Positions 8,376 to 16,340 of a stretch of 28,028 nucleotides of DNA are shown here, one piece after another (position 1 is the stretch's first letter; every line of letters starts with the position of its first letter). The notes beneath the pieces were generated by a model, which saw only the letters and a program-made list of their open reading frames with translations, was not told the DNA's origin and did not search any database. Source of the stretch: Candidatus Peregrinibacteria bacterium (lineage in GTDB: Bacteria > Patescibacteriota > Gracilibacteria > UBA1369); NCBI GenBank assembly GCA_014729615.1, contig WJJQ01000043.1, positions 1 through 28,028 of the forward strand. Direction: 5' to 3'. A program made the position numbers and the translations under genes.

Positions 8376-9743
8376 ATGCAAAAAGAATATAAGACATTAA
8401 CCGAAATCGCCGGTCCGCTGGTACTCGTGGAGGGTGTCGAGGGAGTCAAATATGAAGAACTCGTCGAAATCACCACCGAAGAAGGCAGTCGACGAATGGG
8501 AAAAGTCCTTGAAATTAACAAAGACAAAGCCCTGGTTCAAATGTTTGAATCACCTCAAGGTATTGCTACCGAAGGTACAAAAGCAAAATTCCTGGGGCGA
8601 CCGCTTGAAATCGGTGTAAGTGAAGACATGCTTGGACGCATTTTTTCAGGTAACGGTGACCCGATTGATGGAGGAGCGGAAATTATTCCCGACCAAAAAA
8701 TCAATATCAACGGAGCACCTATTAACCCTTATTCAAGAGACTATCCTGCTGACTTTATTCAAACCGGTATCTCAACAATCGACTGTTTAAACACACTTGT
8801 GCGTGGTCAAAAACTTCCTGTTTTCTCAGGTTCTGGTTTGCCACACTCACGAGTTGCGGCTCAAATCGCCCGTCAGGCAAAAGTACAAGGTGGTGAAGGC
8901 GACTTTGCCGTAGTATTTGGAGCCATGGGTGTAACATTTGAAGAAGCCGAATATTTTACCAACGAATTTAAAAAAACCGGTGCTATCAATCGATCGGTAC
9001 TTTTCATTAACACAGCGGCCGATCCTGTGGTGGAACGTATTGCTACTCCGCGTATGGCATTAACAACGGCCGAATATCTTGCTTTCGAAAAAGGTATGCA
9101 CGTGCTTGTTATTCTTACCGACCTTACAAACTATTGTGAAGCGTTGCGTGAAGTATCCGCCGCCCGAAAAGAAGTACCGGGTCGTCGTGGGTATCCCGGT
9201 TATCTTTATACAGACCTTGCCACTATTTATGAAAGAGCCGGTCGTGTAAAAGGAAAAAAAGGTTCAATCACTCAAATTCCGATTCTAACCATGCCGGAGG
9301 ACGATATTACTCATCCGATTCCCGACCTTACAGGTTATATTACTGAAGGACAAATCGTACTAGGACGTGACCTGCACCAGAAAGGATTATATCCGCCCGT
9401 AAATGTTTTACCGTCTCTTTCACGTTTATCTCCAACAGCGCGTAAAGTAACACGTGAAGACCACGAAGGTGTATTCGGACAAATGTACGCGTCTTTCGCG
9501 AGAGGTCTTGAAGTTCGTGATCTTGCAATCATTCTTGGTGAATCCGCATTATCTGAAACTGATTTGCAGTATCTACAATTTGCCAATGACTTTGAACAAA
9601 AATTCATCAACCAGGGTGAAAATGAAGACCGCGACATTCAGGAAACACTTTCCATAAGTTGGGATCTAATGACTTTACTCCCAAAACACGAATTAAAACG
9701 TGTTAAAGAAGAATATGTAGAAAAATACTTACCTAAAAAATAA
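8376..9743 (+). CDS. atpB: A/V-type ATPase regulatory subunit B
   Basis: 455 residues. It has the non-catalytic subunit signature: no Walker A loop, but SGSGLPHSRVAAQIARQA at 151-168 in its place. KEVPGRRGYPGYLYTDLATIYERAGR and YPPVNVLPSLSRL are also diagnostic; the latter carries the arginine that reaches into the A subunit active site. It alternates with A in the head and shapes the nucleotide sites. It is separated from atpA by 37 AT-rich bases with no ribosome binding motif, and is followed 7 bases later by atpD. Confidence 0.99.
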   Translation: MQKEYKTLTEIAGPLVLVEGVEGVKYEELVEITTEEGSRRMGKVLEINKDKALVQMFESPQGIATEGTKAKFLGRPLEIGVSEDMLGRIFSGNGDPIDGGAEIIPDQKININGAPINPYSRDYPADFIQTGISTIDCLNTLVRGQKLPVFSGSGLPHSRVAAQIARQAKVQGGEGDFAVVFGAMGVTFEEAEYFTNEFKKTGAINRSVLFINTAADPVVERIATPRMALTTAEYLAFEKGMHVLVILTDLTNYCEALREVSAARKEVPGRRGYPGYLYTDLATIYERAGRVKGKKGSITQIPILTMPEDDITHPIPDLTGYITEGQIVLGRDLHQKGLYPPVNVLPSLSRLSPTARKVTREDHEGVFGQMYASFARGLEVRDLAIILGESALSETDLQYLQFANDFEQKFINQGENEDRDIQETLSISWDLMTLLPKHELKRVKEEYVEKYLPKK

Positions 9744-9750
9744 TTGATCC

Positions 9751-10389
9751 ATGGCCAAGCTCGATGTCAAACCAACCAGAATGGAGCTCCTCAACCTTAA
9801 GAAAAGGGTTAAAGGAGCCGTCAGAGGACACAAACTGCTTAAAGATAAACAGGATGGATTAATGAAAACTTTCATGGAAATTATCCAGGAAGCAAAGTCC
9901 ACCCGCAGGACAATTGAAGACAAATTATCCAAAGCTTTCAAAAATTTCATGCAGGCATCTGCCATGATGCTTCCTGAAATGCTTGAATCCGCGCTTCTTT
10001 ACCCATCCGCCAAAGTAAATCTAGATGTAACAACCAAAAATGTTATGAGTTGCTACATCCCGTATTTCAAACTTGAACAGGAAGGAGACATTTTAAATTA
10101 TGGATACGCGCAAACAAGTAACGAACTTGATCTGGCTTTATCAGCCTTTCAAGAAGTTTTCCCGCTCATGATAAAACTGGCTGAAATCGAAAAACAGGCT
10201 GAACGCCTTGCCGAAGAACTTGAAACAACCCGTCGAAGAGTTAACGCTTTGGAACACAAAATGATTCCCGACCTAAAAGAAACCGTAAAATTCATTTCCA
10301 TGAAACTCGCCGAAAACGAAAGAGCCGCGGTAGTAAGTGTCATGAGAATTAAAGCAATGATCGAAGAGCAAGCGGAACAAAAGGCGTGA
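9751..10389 (+). CDS. atpD: A/V-type ATPase central-shaft subunit D
   Basis: 212 residues. It opens with DVKPTRMELLNLKKRVKGA and KGAVRGHKLLKDKQDGLM, the family signature (P-T-R-x3-L-x3-L, then G-H-x-L-L-K-x-K-x-D). N- and C-terminal long helices form the antiparallel coiled coil that rotates inside the A3B3 head; NALEHKMIPDL near residue 170 is the second conserved block. It is the last gene of the operon and ends in UGA. The next gene converges on it 56 bases later. No strong terminator is visible in that gap. Confidence 0.97.
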   Translation: MAKLDVKPTRMELLNLKKRVKGAVRGHKLLKDKQDGLMKTFMEIIQEAKSTRRTIEDKLSKAFKNFMQASAMMLPEMLESALLYPSAKVNLDVTTKNVMSCYIPYFKLEQEGDILNYGYAQTSNELDLALSAFQEVFPLMIKLAEIEKQAERLAEELETTRRRVNALEHKMIPDLKETVKFISMKLAENERAAVVSVMRIKAMIEEQAEQKA

Positions 10390-10445
10390 ATCTTGACCAA
10401 ATTCATTTTGCATATATTTTTACGATCCCTGCAAGTGGAATCATT

Positions 10446-12155
10446 CTAAGACACATCTTCTGTTTTCTTTAATATTGAAACGATTTTTCTACTAAATTCA
10501 GCTAGTCGAAAAGGTTTCCCAAGTACGCCCCTACCACCTTTCTTTAATACGTTTTGTACGCCATCATCATGTTCACCATAACCTGATGCTACCAATACTC
10601 TCACATCTTCATCCAAACCACGTAATTGTTCAAAAACCTGTTCACCATTCATATCCGGCATACGCATGTCTAACACAACCCCTCTAATCACTCCCTTGTT
10701 TTCCATAAATAATTCTATGCCTTCGCGCCCATTTTTAGCTACTAATACTTCGTATCCGATTTTCCTCGCATAATTGGTCAGTGCCTTTCTAACATTATCT
10801 TCATCCTCAATAATTAAAACAGTGCCGCTATCTTTAAAAATTTCATTTTTTTCGACAAACCCGTCTCTTCCATCATCGTAAACCCGTGGAATGTAAATTT
10901 TAAAAACCGTTCCCTTCCCCACTTTTGATTCGACTTTAATTTTACCACCCAAATTTTCAACAATCCCGTGTACAACGGCAAGTCCCATACCTGTCCCTTT
11001 CAAATCATCAACTTGTTTTGTAGAAAAGAAAGGCTCAAAAATTCGACCAATTTGCTCTTCAGGTATTCCCTGTCCTTGATCAACAACTTCCAGCAAAACA
11101 TGATCACATACAATACCCGTGACGGCATGAGCAGTCTTAACATTTTTAGTCCTTAAAGTAATTTCACCACCATCATCCATCGCGTCTATGCCGTTTAAAC
11201 AAAGATTAATTATTAATTGCTTCAAACCTACAATATCCGCGTTAACCAAAAAATCACTGTCTAAATTCATACTTATAGAAACACTTTTACTTCGAGCTCG
11301 GGCACCACTACTGATTAATTTTTTCACCTGTAGAACAGCATCATTAATATCCATTTTTTTCATTTCTCGTTTTGTTTGCCTGCTAAATTCCAACAATTGG
11401 GCGATAAGAGAAGCCGACTCCCGAATCGTTTGCCTTATTAAACGTAAATCATCCTTACCTTTTTCCGAAACTTCTTCTTCCATCATTTCTGCAGATCCCA
11501 TCATAGCCGCGAATTGATTATTCAAATCGTGGGCAATGCCGGCCGCCAATCTTTGCACGGCATCCATTCTTCTACCCATTTCAATTTCTTCATCCCTCAA
11601 TTTTTTTTCAGTCACATCCTCCATTAATGCTCGAATATAGCGATTATTAGTATCGCTCACTATCCAACATCTAATATTAAAATGCCGTACTTCACTGTTG
11701 GGCTTCACAAATTTTGTCTCCACGCAACAAGTTCTGTCGTCGGGCCCCGTAGTATAAAGATTTCTTATTTGCTCTCTAATTTTATCTAACTCCGTTTTAT
11801 GAACATAATCCTGAATCTTTGCGTCAACAGGCAAATCTTCAACATCAAGTAATTCTAAAGCATTATGATTTGCATAAATAATCCCTCCTTCCGGATCCAC
11901 CTCAATAATTGGCATGGGAAAACTTTCATTATACTTAGACTTCATTAATTCATGCTGAGGACAACCCAAAACCGGGTACTTGCACCTTAAAACAAGCCTA
12001 TCAAGACCTGCAATAAAATCTTCCTCTAGACCTGCGTCATTCAATCTTTCCACAACTCTTGTCGGAAGCTCATTCTTGCGTATTATCTGCGATTGACCTA
12101 TCTCACTTTCATTACTCCGCACCTCCGAATCCTGTACATCTTTTTCCTTTTCCAT
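10446..12155 (-). CDS. soluble hybrid sensor histidine kinase (PAS-HisKA-HATPase-REC)
   Basis: 569 residues from the ATG at 12155. Order: a Cys-containing N-terminal part, a PAS domain (about 80-185), HisKA with H209 in AHDLNNQ, HATPase with N321 (NLCLNGIDAM), D359 (DQGQGIP) and GTGMGL (387-391), then a receiver domain (about 444-567) with acidic E450/D451, phospho-acceptor D496 (VLDMRMPD) and K547 (GKPF). There is no membrane helix, so it should sense an internal signal through PAS. No partner regulator or output domain is present nearby. The frame extends to 12236, but a TTGACA-17-TATAAG promoter lies inside that extension, so the internal ATG is the better start. It converges on atpD and diverges from fusA. 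Confidence 0.93.
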   Translation of the reverse strand: MEKEKDVQDSEVRSNESEIGQSQIIRKNELPTRVVERLNDAGLEEDFIAGLDRLVLRCKYPVLGCPQHELMKSKYNESFPMPIIEVDPEGGIIYANHNALELLDVEDLPVDAKIQDYVHKTELDKIREQIRNLYTTGPDDRTCCVETKFVKPNSEVRHFNIRCWIVSDTNNRYIRALMEDVTEKKLRDEEIEMGRRMDAVQRLAAGIAHDLNNQFAAMMGSAEMMEEEVSEKGKDDLRLIRQTIRESASLIAQLLEFSRQTKREMKKMDINDAVLQVKKLISSGARARSKSVSISMNLDSDFLVNADIVGLKQLIINLCLNGIDAMDDGGEITLRTKNVKTAHAVTGIVCDHVLLEVVDQGQGIPEEQIGRIFEPFFSTKQVDDLKGTGMGLAVVHGIVENLGGKIKVESKVGKGTVFKIYIPRVYDDGRDGFVEKNEIFKDSGTVLIIEDEDNVRKALTNYARKIGYEVLVAKNGREGIELFMENKGVIRGVVLDMRMPDMNGEQVFEQLRGLDEDVRVLVASGYGEHDDGVQNVLKKGGRGVLGKPFRLAEFSRKIVSILKKTEDVS

Positions 12156-12183
12156 AATGAAAAGTTCAAGATTATAAGATTTA

Positions 12184-12212
12184 CTTATATAATTCCTTTT
12201 ACAACGTGTCAA
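12184..12212 (-). promoter_or_regulatory. promoter of the hybrid kinase gene
   Basis: On the minus strand: TTGACA (12212-12207), 17-base spacer, TATAAG (12189-12184). This is a 6/6 and 5/6 match. It would start RNA near 12177, about 22 bases before the ATG at 12155, and it decides the start codon of the kinase. It is back-to-back with the fusA promoter, with about 41 bases between the two -35 hexamers. Confidence 0.7.
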
Positions 12213-12253
12213 GTTTTTTGTAAGAGTGTAAAACAAAAACTGACCACTAATCC

Positions 12254-12281
12254 TTGACTTAAGCTACTCCGCACATATAAT
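12254..12281 (+). promoter_or_regulatory. promoter of fusA
   Basis: TTGACT (12254-12259), 16-base spacer, TATAAT (12276-12281): 5/6 and 6/6. The best plus-strand sigma-70-type promoter in the window. RNA would start near 12288, giving a leader of about 150 bases that contains both repeat copies before the fusA ATG at 12440. Confidence 0.75.
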
Positions 12282-12299
12282 ACCTAGGCTTTTTTTAAT

Positions 12300-12354
12300 A
12301 GGCACTCCCGCACGAAGTACTTGGGAGATGCCCGAAAGCGGTGCGCAGCACAAC
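12300..12354 (+). repeat. structured repeat, copy 1 (fusA leader)
   Basis: First of two near-tandem copies. GGCA+CTCCC (12301-12309) pairs with GGGAG+TGCC (12323-12332) with one bulged A. Its second half contains GTGC-GCA-GCAC (12341-12351), a hairpin with a GNA triloop. Bases 12329-12354 are identical to 12390-12415 in copy 2. Confidence 0.8.
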
Positions 12355-12358
12355 AATC

Positions 12359-12416
12359 AGGCACCCGACGTGCGAAGCACTTGGAGGGTTGCCCGAAAGC
12401 GGTGCGCAGCACAACC
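12359..12416 (+). repeat. structured repeat, copy 2 (fusA leader)
   Basis: Second copy, starting 4 bases after copy 1. GGCA+CCC (12360-12366) pairs with GGG+TGCC (12386-12393) with one bulged T. It holds two triloop hairpins: GTGC-GAA-GCAC (12370-12380), containing the very stable GCGAAGC core, and GTGC-GCA-GCAC (12402-12412). GGTT (12387-12390) and AACC (12413-12416) can instead close the second half. Copy 1 differs in the arm sequence but keeps the pairing. Confidence 0.8.
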
Positions 12417-12439
12417 ATTAATTTTTTACAAACAAGTAC

Positions 12440-14521
12440 ATGTCAGAAGACTTAAACAACCTGCGAAATTTCGGGATCATCGCCCATATTGACGCGGGGA
12501 AAACAACTACAACGGAACGTATTTTATTTTACACGGGTATCAATTATAAAATCGGTGAAGTGCATGAAGGTGCCGCAACAATGGACTGGATGGAACAAGA
12601 AAAAGAGCGTGGGATTACAATCACGTCAGCCGCAACGACTTGTACATGGAAAGAATGCCGATACAATATTATCGATACTCCCGGCCACGTGGATTTCACG
12701 GCTGAAGTGGAACGTTCAATGCGTGTACTTGATGGTGGTGTGGTTGTATTCGACGGATCACAGGGTGTGGAACCTCAATCCGAAACCGTTTGGAGACAAG
12801 CTGACAAGTACAATGTACCCAGAATGGCTTTCGTTAACAAAATGGACAAAATGGGCGCGGACTTTTTCATGTCATTAAAATCCATTTGGGATAGACTTTC
12901 TCCAAATGCCGTAGCCGCGCAATTACCAATTGGTTTTGAAAGCAGCTTTGAAGGGATGATTGATCTTCTGGAAAGAAAAGCATATGGATTCGAAGGGCAA
13001 ATGGGTGAAATCATTAAAGAAGTCCCCGTTCCCGAAGACATGAAAGATCAAATGGAGGAATACAGAGCGACCTTGGTGGAAAAAATTGCGGAAAATGATG
13101 ACGAATTAATGGATAAATATTTAAATGGAGATGAAATTTCTATTGATGAATTAAAAGCAGGTCTTAGAAGAGCTGTTATTAGCGTAAAACTTTTTCCTGT
13201 TTTCTGTGGATCAGCACTTGCTAACAAAGGTGTTCAATTAGTTTTGGATGCGGTAAACGCATACCTTCCTTGTCCCACTGACGTGCCACCTATTAAAGGA
13301 GTCAACCCGGACACCGAAGAAGAAGAATCCAGACCTTCAGATGAAACAAAACCATTGTCCGCACTGGTTTTCAAAATCGCGACCGATCCTTTCGTCGGAA
13401 AACTGGCGTATTTAAGAGTTTATTCCGGAAAAATGGAATCCGGTAGTTATGTATTAAACGCATCCAGCGGTAAAAAAGAACGTGTTTCTCGTCTTTTGCA
13501 AATGCACGCCAATGACAGAAAAGAAATTAAAATTGTAAAAGCCGGAGACATTGCCGCTCTTGTCGGACTAAAAGATGTAAAAACAGGACAAACTCTTTGT
13601 GATGAAAAAAGTCCAATCATTCTGGAGTCAATAACATTCCCTGAACCCGTTATTCAAATTGCGATTGAACCCAAAACAAAAGCCGACCAGGAAAAAATGG
13701 GTATTGCGCTTTCCAAACTAGCTGAAGAAGATCCAACATTCCGCGTAAGTTCAGACGAAGAAACCGGACAAACATTAATTGCCGGTATGGGAGAATTGCA
13801 CCTTGAAATTATTGTTGACCGCTTGAAACGTGAATTCAAAGTAGAGGCCAATATAGGTAGACCTCAAGTTGCTTACAGAGAAACATTGCAAAACCCTGTT
13901 GAAGCTGAAGAAAAATATGTAAAGCAGTCCGGTGGTCGCGGTCAATACGGACATGTGCTGATAAAAATCACACCCAATGAAGCAGGAAAAGGATACGAAT
14001 TCGTTAACGCCATTGTTGGTGGAAAAATTCCTAAAGAATATATTCCCGCGGTAGATAAAGGTATTCAAGAAGCAATGACGCGAGGTATTGTTGCCGGGTA
14101 TCCGCTGGTTGACGTAAAAGTTGAGCTTTATGACGGATCTTACCACGATGTGGATTCGAACGAACTTGCGTTTAAAGTGGCCGGATCACTTGCGTTCCAA
14201 AAAGGAGCAAAAATGGCCAGCCCGGTTCTTCTTGAACCTATTATGAAAGTCGAAGTAACATCTCCCGAGGAGTTCTTTGGGGATGTAATGGGCAACCTAA
14301 GTTCACGTCGCGGTCAAATTCTGGAAACAATGGATCGAGGTATGGCAAAAGTAATTCATGCCAACGTACCACTTTCGGAAATGTTCGGATACGCTACAGA
14401 CCTACGTTCAATGACGCAAGGCCGCGCCGCCTATTCTATGGAGTTTGATAAATACGAAAAAGTACCTCAAAACGTTGCCGATAAAATTGTTGAAGAAAGA
14501 GGTGCCGGCAAAGCTAACTAA
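12440..14521 (+). CDS. fusA: elongation factor G
   Basis: 693 residues, full length. GTPase motifs: AHIDAGKT (15-22), RGITITSAATT switch I, DTPGH (79-83, with catalytic H83) and NKMD (133-136). Domains II to V follow, with GELHLEIIVDRLKREF in domain III and YDGSYHDVDSNELAFKVA in domain IV. It moves tRNA and mRNA through the ribosome after peptide transfer, and with RRF recycles ribosomes. In most bacteria rpsL and rpsG precede fusA; here they do not, and a divergent kinase gene is found instead. It has its own strong promoter and a leader with two structured repeats. Confidence 0.99.
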   Translation: MSEDLNNLRNFGIIAHIDAGKTTTTERILFYTGINYKIGEVHEGAATMDWMEQEKERGITITSAATTCTWKECRYNIIDTPGHVDFTAEVERSMRVLDGGVVVFDGSQGVEPQSETVWRQADKYNVPRMAFVNKMDKMGADFFMSLKSIWDRLSPNAVAAQLPIGFESSFEGMIDLLERKAYGFEGQMGEIIKEVPVPEDMKDQMEEYRATLVEKIAENDDELMDKYLNGDEISIDELKAGLRRAVISVKLFPVFCGSALANKGVQLVLDAVNAYLPCPTDVPPIKGVNPDTEEEESRPSDETKPLSALVFKIATDPFVGKLAYLRVYSGKMESGSYVLNASSGKKERVSRLLQMHANDRKEIKIVKAGDIAALVGLKDVKTGQTLCDEKSPIILESITFPEPVIQIAIEPKTKADQEKMGIALSKLAEEDPTFRVSSDEETGQTLIAGMGELHLEIIVDRLKREFKVEANIGRPQVAYRETLQNPVEAEEKYVKQSGGRGQYGHVLIKITPNEAGKGYEFVNAIVGGKIPKEYIPAVDKGIQEAMTRGIVAGYPLVDVKVELYDGSYHDVDSNELAFKVAGSLAFQKGAKMASPVLLEPIMKVEVTSPEEFFGDVMGNLSSRRGQILETMDRGMAKVIHANVPLSEMFGYATDLRSMTQGRAAYSMEFDKYEKVPQNVADKIVEERGAGKAN

Positions 14522-14573
14522 AAGCTATTTAAAAAGCCAAAATCAGCCACGCGAAAAAAAGAGAAAAAAAAGC

Positions 14574-14602
14574 TTGTGCTTATAGATAAAATACAGTAGT
14601 AT
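14574..14602 (+). promoter_or_regulatory. candidate promoter of tuf
   Basis: TTGTGC (14574-14579), 17-base spacer, TAGTAT (14597-14602): 3/6 and 4/6. It sits directly before the folded leader, so the transcript would start at about 14609 where the first pairing arm begins. An overlapping TAAAAT at 14587-14592 is a better -10 but lacks a -35. Confidence 0.4.
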
Positions 14603-14607
14603 CTCTT

Positions 14608-14669
14608 CGCATTTCACGCCCATACACAGGGCTACATGCGAGTGTCGCAGGTATAGCGACAACGAAATG
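14608..14669 (+). promoter_or_regulatory. structured leader of tuf (candidate three-way junction)
   Basis: Complementary arms seen directly: CATTTC (14610-14615) with GAAATG (14664-14669) as closing stem; GCCC (14618-14621) with GGGC (14629-14632); TGTCGC (14643-14648) with GCGACA (14656-14661). Together they make a three-way junction. A competing stem CGCAT (14608-14612) with ATGCG (14636-14640) shares bases with the closing stem, so two alternative folds are possible. The block ends 51 bases before the tuf ATG. It matches no riboswitch class I know. Confidence 0.5.
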
Positions 14670-14720
14670 AATCAAAAATAACAACATTAATAAACAACTA
14701 AAAATTAACCCTAAATTCAT

Positions 14721-15905
14721 ATGGCAGACGTATTTCAGAGAAATAAACCACACGTCAATGTAGGTACAATCGGACACGTTGACCACGGTAAAACAACATT
14801 AACGGCGGCAATTTGTCTTTATTCATCGAATAAAGGACTGGGACAAGCTAGAAGTTATGCTGACATTGACAACGCGCCGGAAGAAAAAGCAAGAGGTATT
14901 ACTATTGCCACTTCTCATCAGGAATACGAAACAGACAAGAGACACTACGCTCACGTTGACTGTCCGGGGCATGCCGACTACGTTAAAAATATGATTACGG
15001 GTGCGGCACAAATGGATGGTGCTATTCTGGTAGTATCAGCCGCTGACGGTCCTATGCCGCAAACACGTGAACACATACTTTTGGCAAAACAGGTAAACGT
15101 ACCTTATATTGTTGTATTCATGAATAAGATGGATATGGCTGACCCTGAAATTGCGGAACTTTCAGAAATGGAAATCCGTGAACTGCTTACAAAATATGAA
15201 TTCGACGGTGACAACGCTCCCGTTATTAAAGGATCAGCTCTTAAAGCTGCTGAAAACCCAACAGATCCGGAAGCAACAAAATGTATTCAAGAATTACTTG
15301 ATGCTCTTGATGAATTTGTACCTGAACCGGTACGTGAATTGGACAAACCGTTCCTTATGCCTGTTGAAGACGTGTTCTCAATTAAAGGGCGCGGTACTGT
15401 TGCTACAGGTCGTATTGATCAGGGTATCGTAAAGGTTAATGAAGAAGTTGAAATCGTTGGAATTACAGACACAAAGAAAGTTGTTGTAACCGGTGTTGAA
15501 ATGTTCAAGAAAATGCTTGACCAAGGACAAGCCGGTGACAACGTCGGACTACTTCTACGTGGTATTGAAAGAGATGAAATTCTACGTGGACAAGTTCTTT
15601 GTAAACCGGGAACAATTAAACCGCACACAAAATTCGAAGCTGAAGTTTATGTGTTAAGTAAAGAAGAAGGTGGTCGACATACTCCTTTCTTCAAAGGTTA
15701 CAAACCTCAGTTCTATATTAGAACAACTGACGTAACAGGTTCTATCGAATTACCTGAAGGAGTTGAAATGGTTATGCCCGGTGACGACATTGTTATGAAA
15801 GTCGAACTTGGTTCTGCTATCGCTCTTGATGAAGGTACAAGATTCGCCATTCGCGAAGGTGGTAGAACAGTTGGTGCGGGTGTGGTTACTAAGATTATCG
15901 AATAA
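14721..15905 (+). CDS. tuf: elongation factor Tu
   Basis: 394 residues, full length. GTPase motifs: GHVDHGKT (18-25), RGITIATSHQEYE switch I, DCPGH (80-84, catalytic H84) and NKMD (135-138). Domains II and III follow, with GRGTVATGRI and GGRHTPFF. It carries aminoacyl-tRNA to the ribosomal A site. The 199-base gap after fusA holds its own candidate promoter and a folded leader, so it can be expressed apart from fusA. rpsJ follows after 18 bases, so tuf probably leads the S10 operon transcript. Confidence 0.99.
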   Translation: MADVFQRNKPHVNVGTIGHVDHGKTTLTAAICLYSSNKGLGQARSYADIDNAPEEKARGITIATSHQEYETDKRHYAHVDCPGHADYVKNMITGAAQMDGAILVVSAADGPMPQTREHILLAKQVNVPYIVVFMNKMDMADPEIAELSEMEIRELLTKYEFDGDNAPVIKGSALKAAENPTDPEATKCIQELLDALDEFVPEPVRELDKPFLMPVEDVFSIKGRGTVATGRIDQGIVKVNEEVEIVGITDTKKVVVTGVEMFKKMLDQGQAGDNVGLLLRGIERDEILRGQVLCKPGTIKPHTKFEAEVYVLSKEEGGRHTPFFKGYKPQFYIRTTDVTGSIELPEGVEMVMPGDDIVMKVELGSAIALDEGTRFAIREGGRTVGAGVVTKIIE

Positions 15906-15923
15906 TAACAGAAACGAAATAAC

Positions 15924-16256
15924 ATGGCAGCAAAGCAGAAAATCAGAATCAAAATTCAGGCGTATGATCATAAAGTTGTAGATGAATCATCAAGACTGAT
16001 CATCGATACGGCTGAAAGAACAGGGGCTATTGTAGCGGGACCCATACCCCTACCCAGCAAGGTCAAAAAAATAACAATCAATCGATCAACCTTTGTTCAT
16101 AAAACATCCAGAGAACAGTACGAAATTAGAACTCATAAAAGACTAATAGACATAACCGAATCAACACCGAAAACAGTCGACTCTCTCACAAACTTGAGCC
16201 TTCCTGCGGGAGTGGACATAGAAATTAAAATGTTAATGCAGGAAGCTGCAAAATAA
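15924..16256 (+). CDS. rpsJ: 30S ribosomal protein S10 (uS10)
   Basis: 110 residues, slightly longer than the usual 102. It starts with KIRIKIQAYDHKVVDES and contains AGPIPLPSKVKKITINRS and THKRLIDITESTPKTVDSL, all diagnostic. S10 lies in the 30S head and is also the NusE partner in antitermination. The C-terminus is extended by a few residues (QEAAK). It follows tuf closely and is separated from rplC by an 84-base gap that can fold, the longest gap inside the ribosomal run. Confidence 0.98.
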   Translation: MAAKQKIRIKIQAYDHKVVDESSRLIIDTAERTGAIVAGPIPLPSKVKKITINRSTFVHKTSREQYEIRTHKRLIDITESTPKTVDSLTNLSLPAGVDIEIKMLMQEAAK

Positions 16257-16265
16257 TTACAATTC

Positions 16266-16324
16266 GCTAACTAAGTTATCAGAGAGTGAGGCTCTCTAAG
16301 TCAATCTCTCGAGCTATAACTAGC
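16266..16324 (+). promoter_or_regulatory. folded intergenic element between rpsJ and rplC
   Basis: An outer stem pairs GCTA (16266-16269) and GTTAT (16275-16279) with ATAAC-TAGC (16316-16324), leaving a 5-base bulge. Inside, AGAGAG (16281-16286) pairs with CTCTCT (16292-16297). A second option pairs GAGAG with CTCTC at 16306-16310, and GCTC (16291-16294) with GAGC (16311-16314), so the inner part could switch. No U-run follows, so it is not a simple terminator. It could be a control or RNA-processing site before rplC. Confidence 0.45.
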
Positions 16325-16340
16325 ATAACCTCTAGAAATT

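Noticed and set aside
10408..10434. TTGCA/TGCAA inverted repeat between convergent atpD and the kinase gene, as a shared terminator
   Set aside because: Five base pairs across a 17-base loop without a T-run on either strand is not a credible terminator.
12156..12236. 27-residue N-terminal extension of the hybrid kinase
   Set aside because: A near-consensus promoter lies within it, and the extension has no recognisable domain content.
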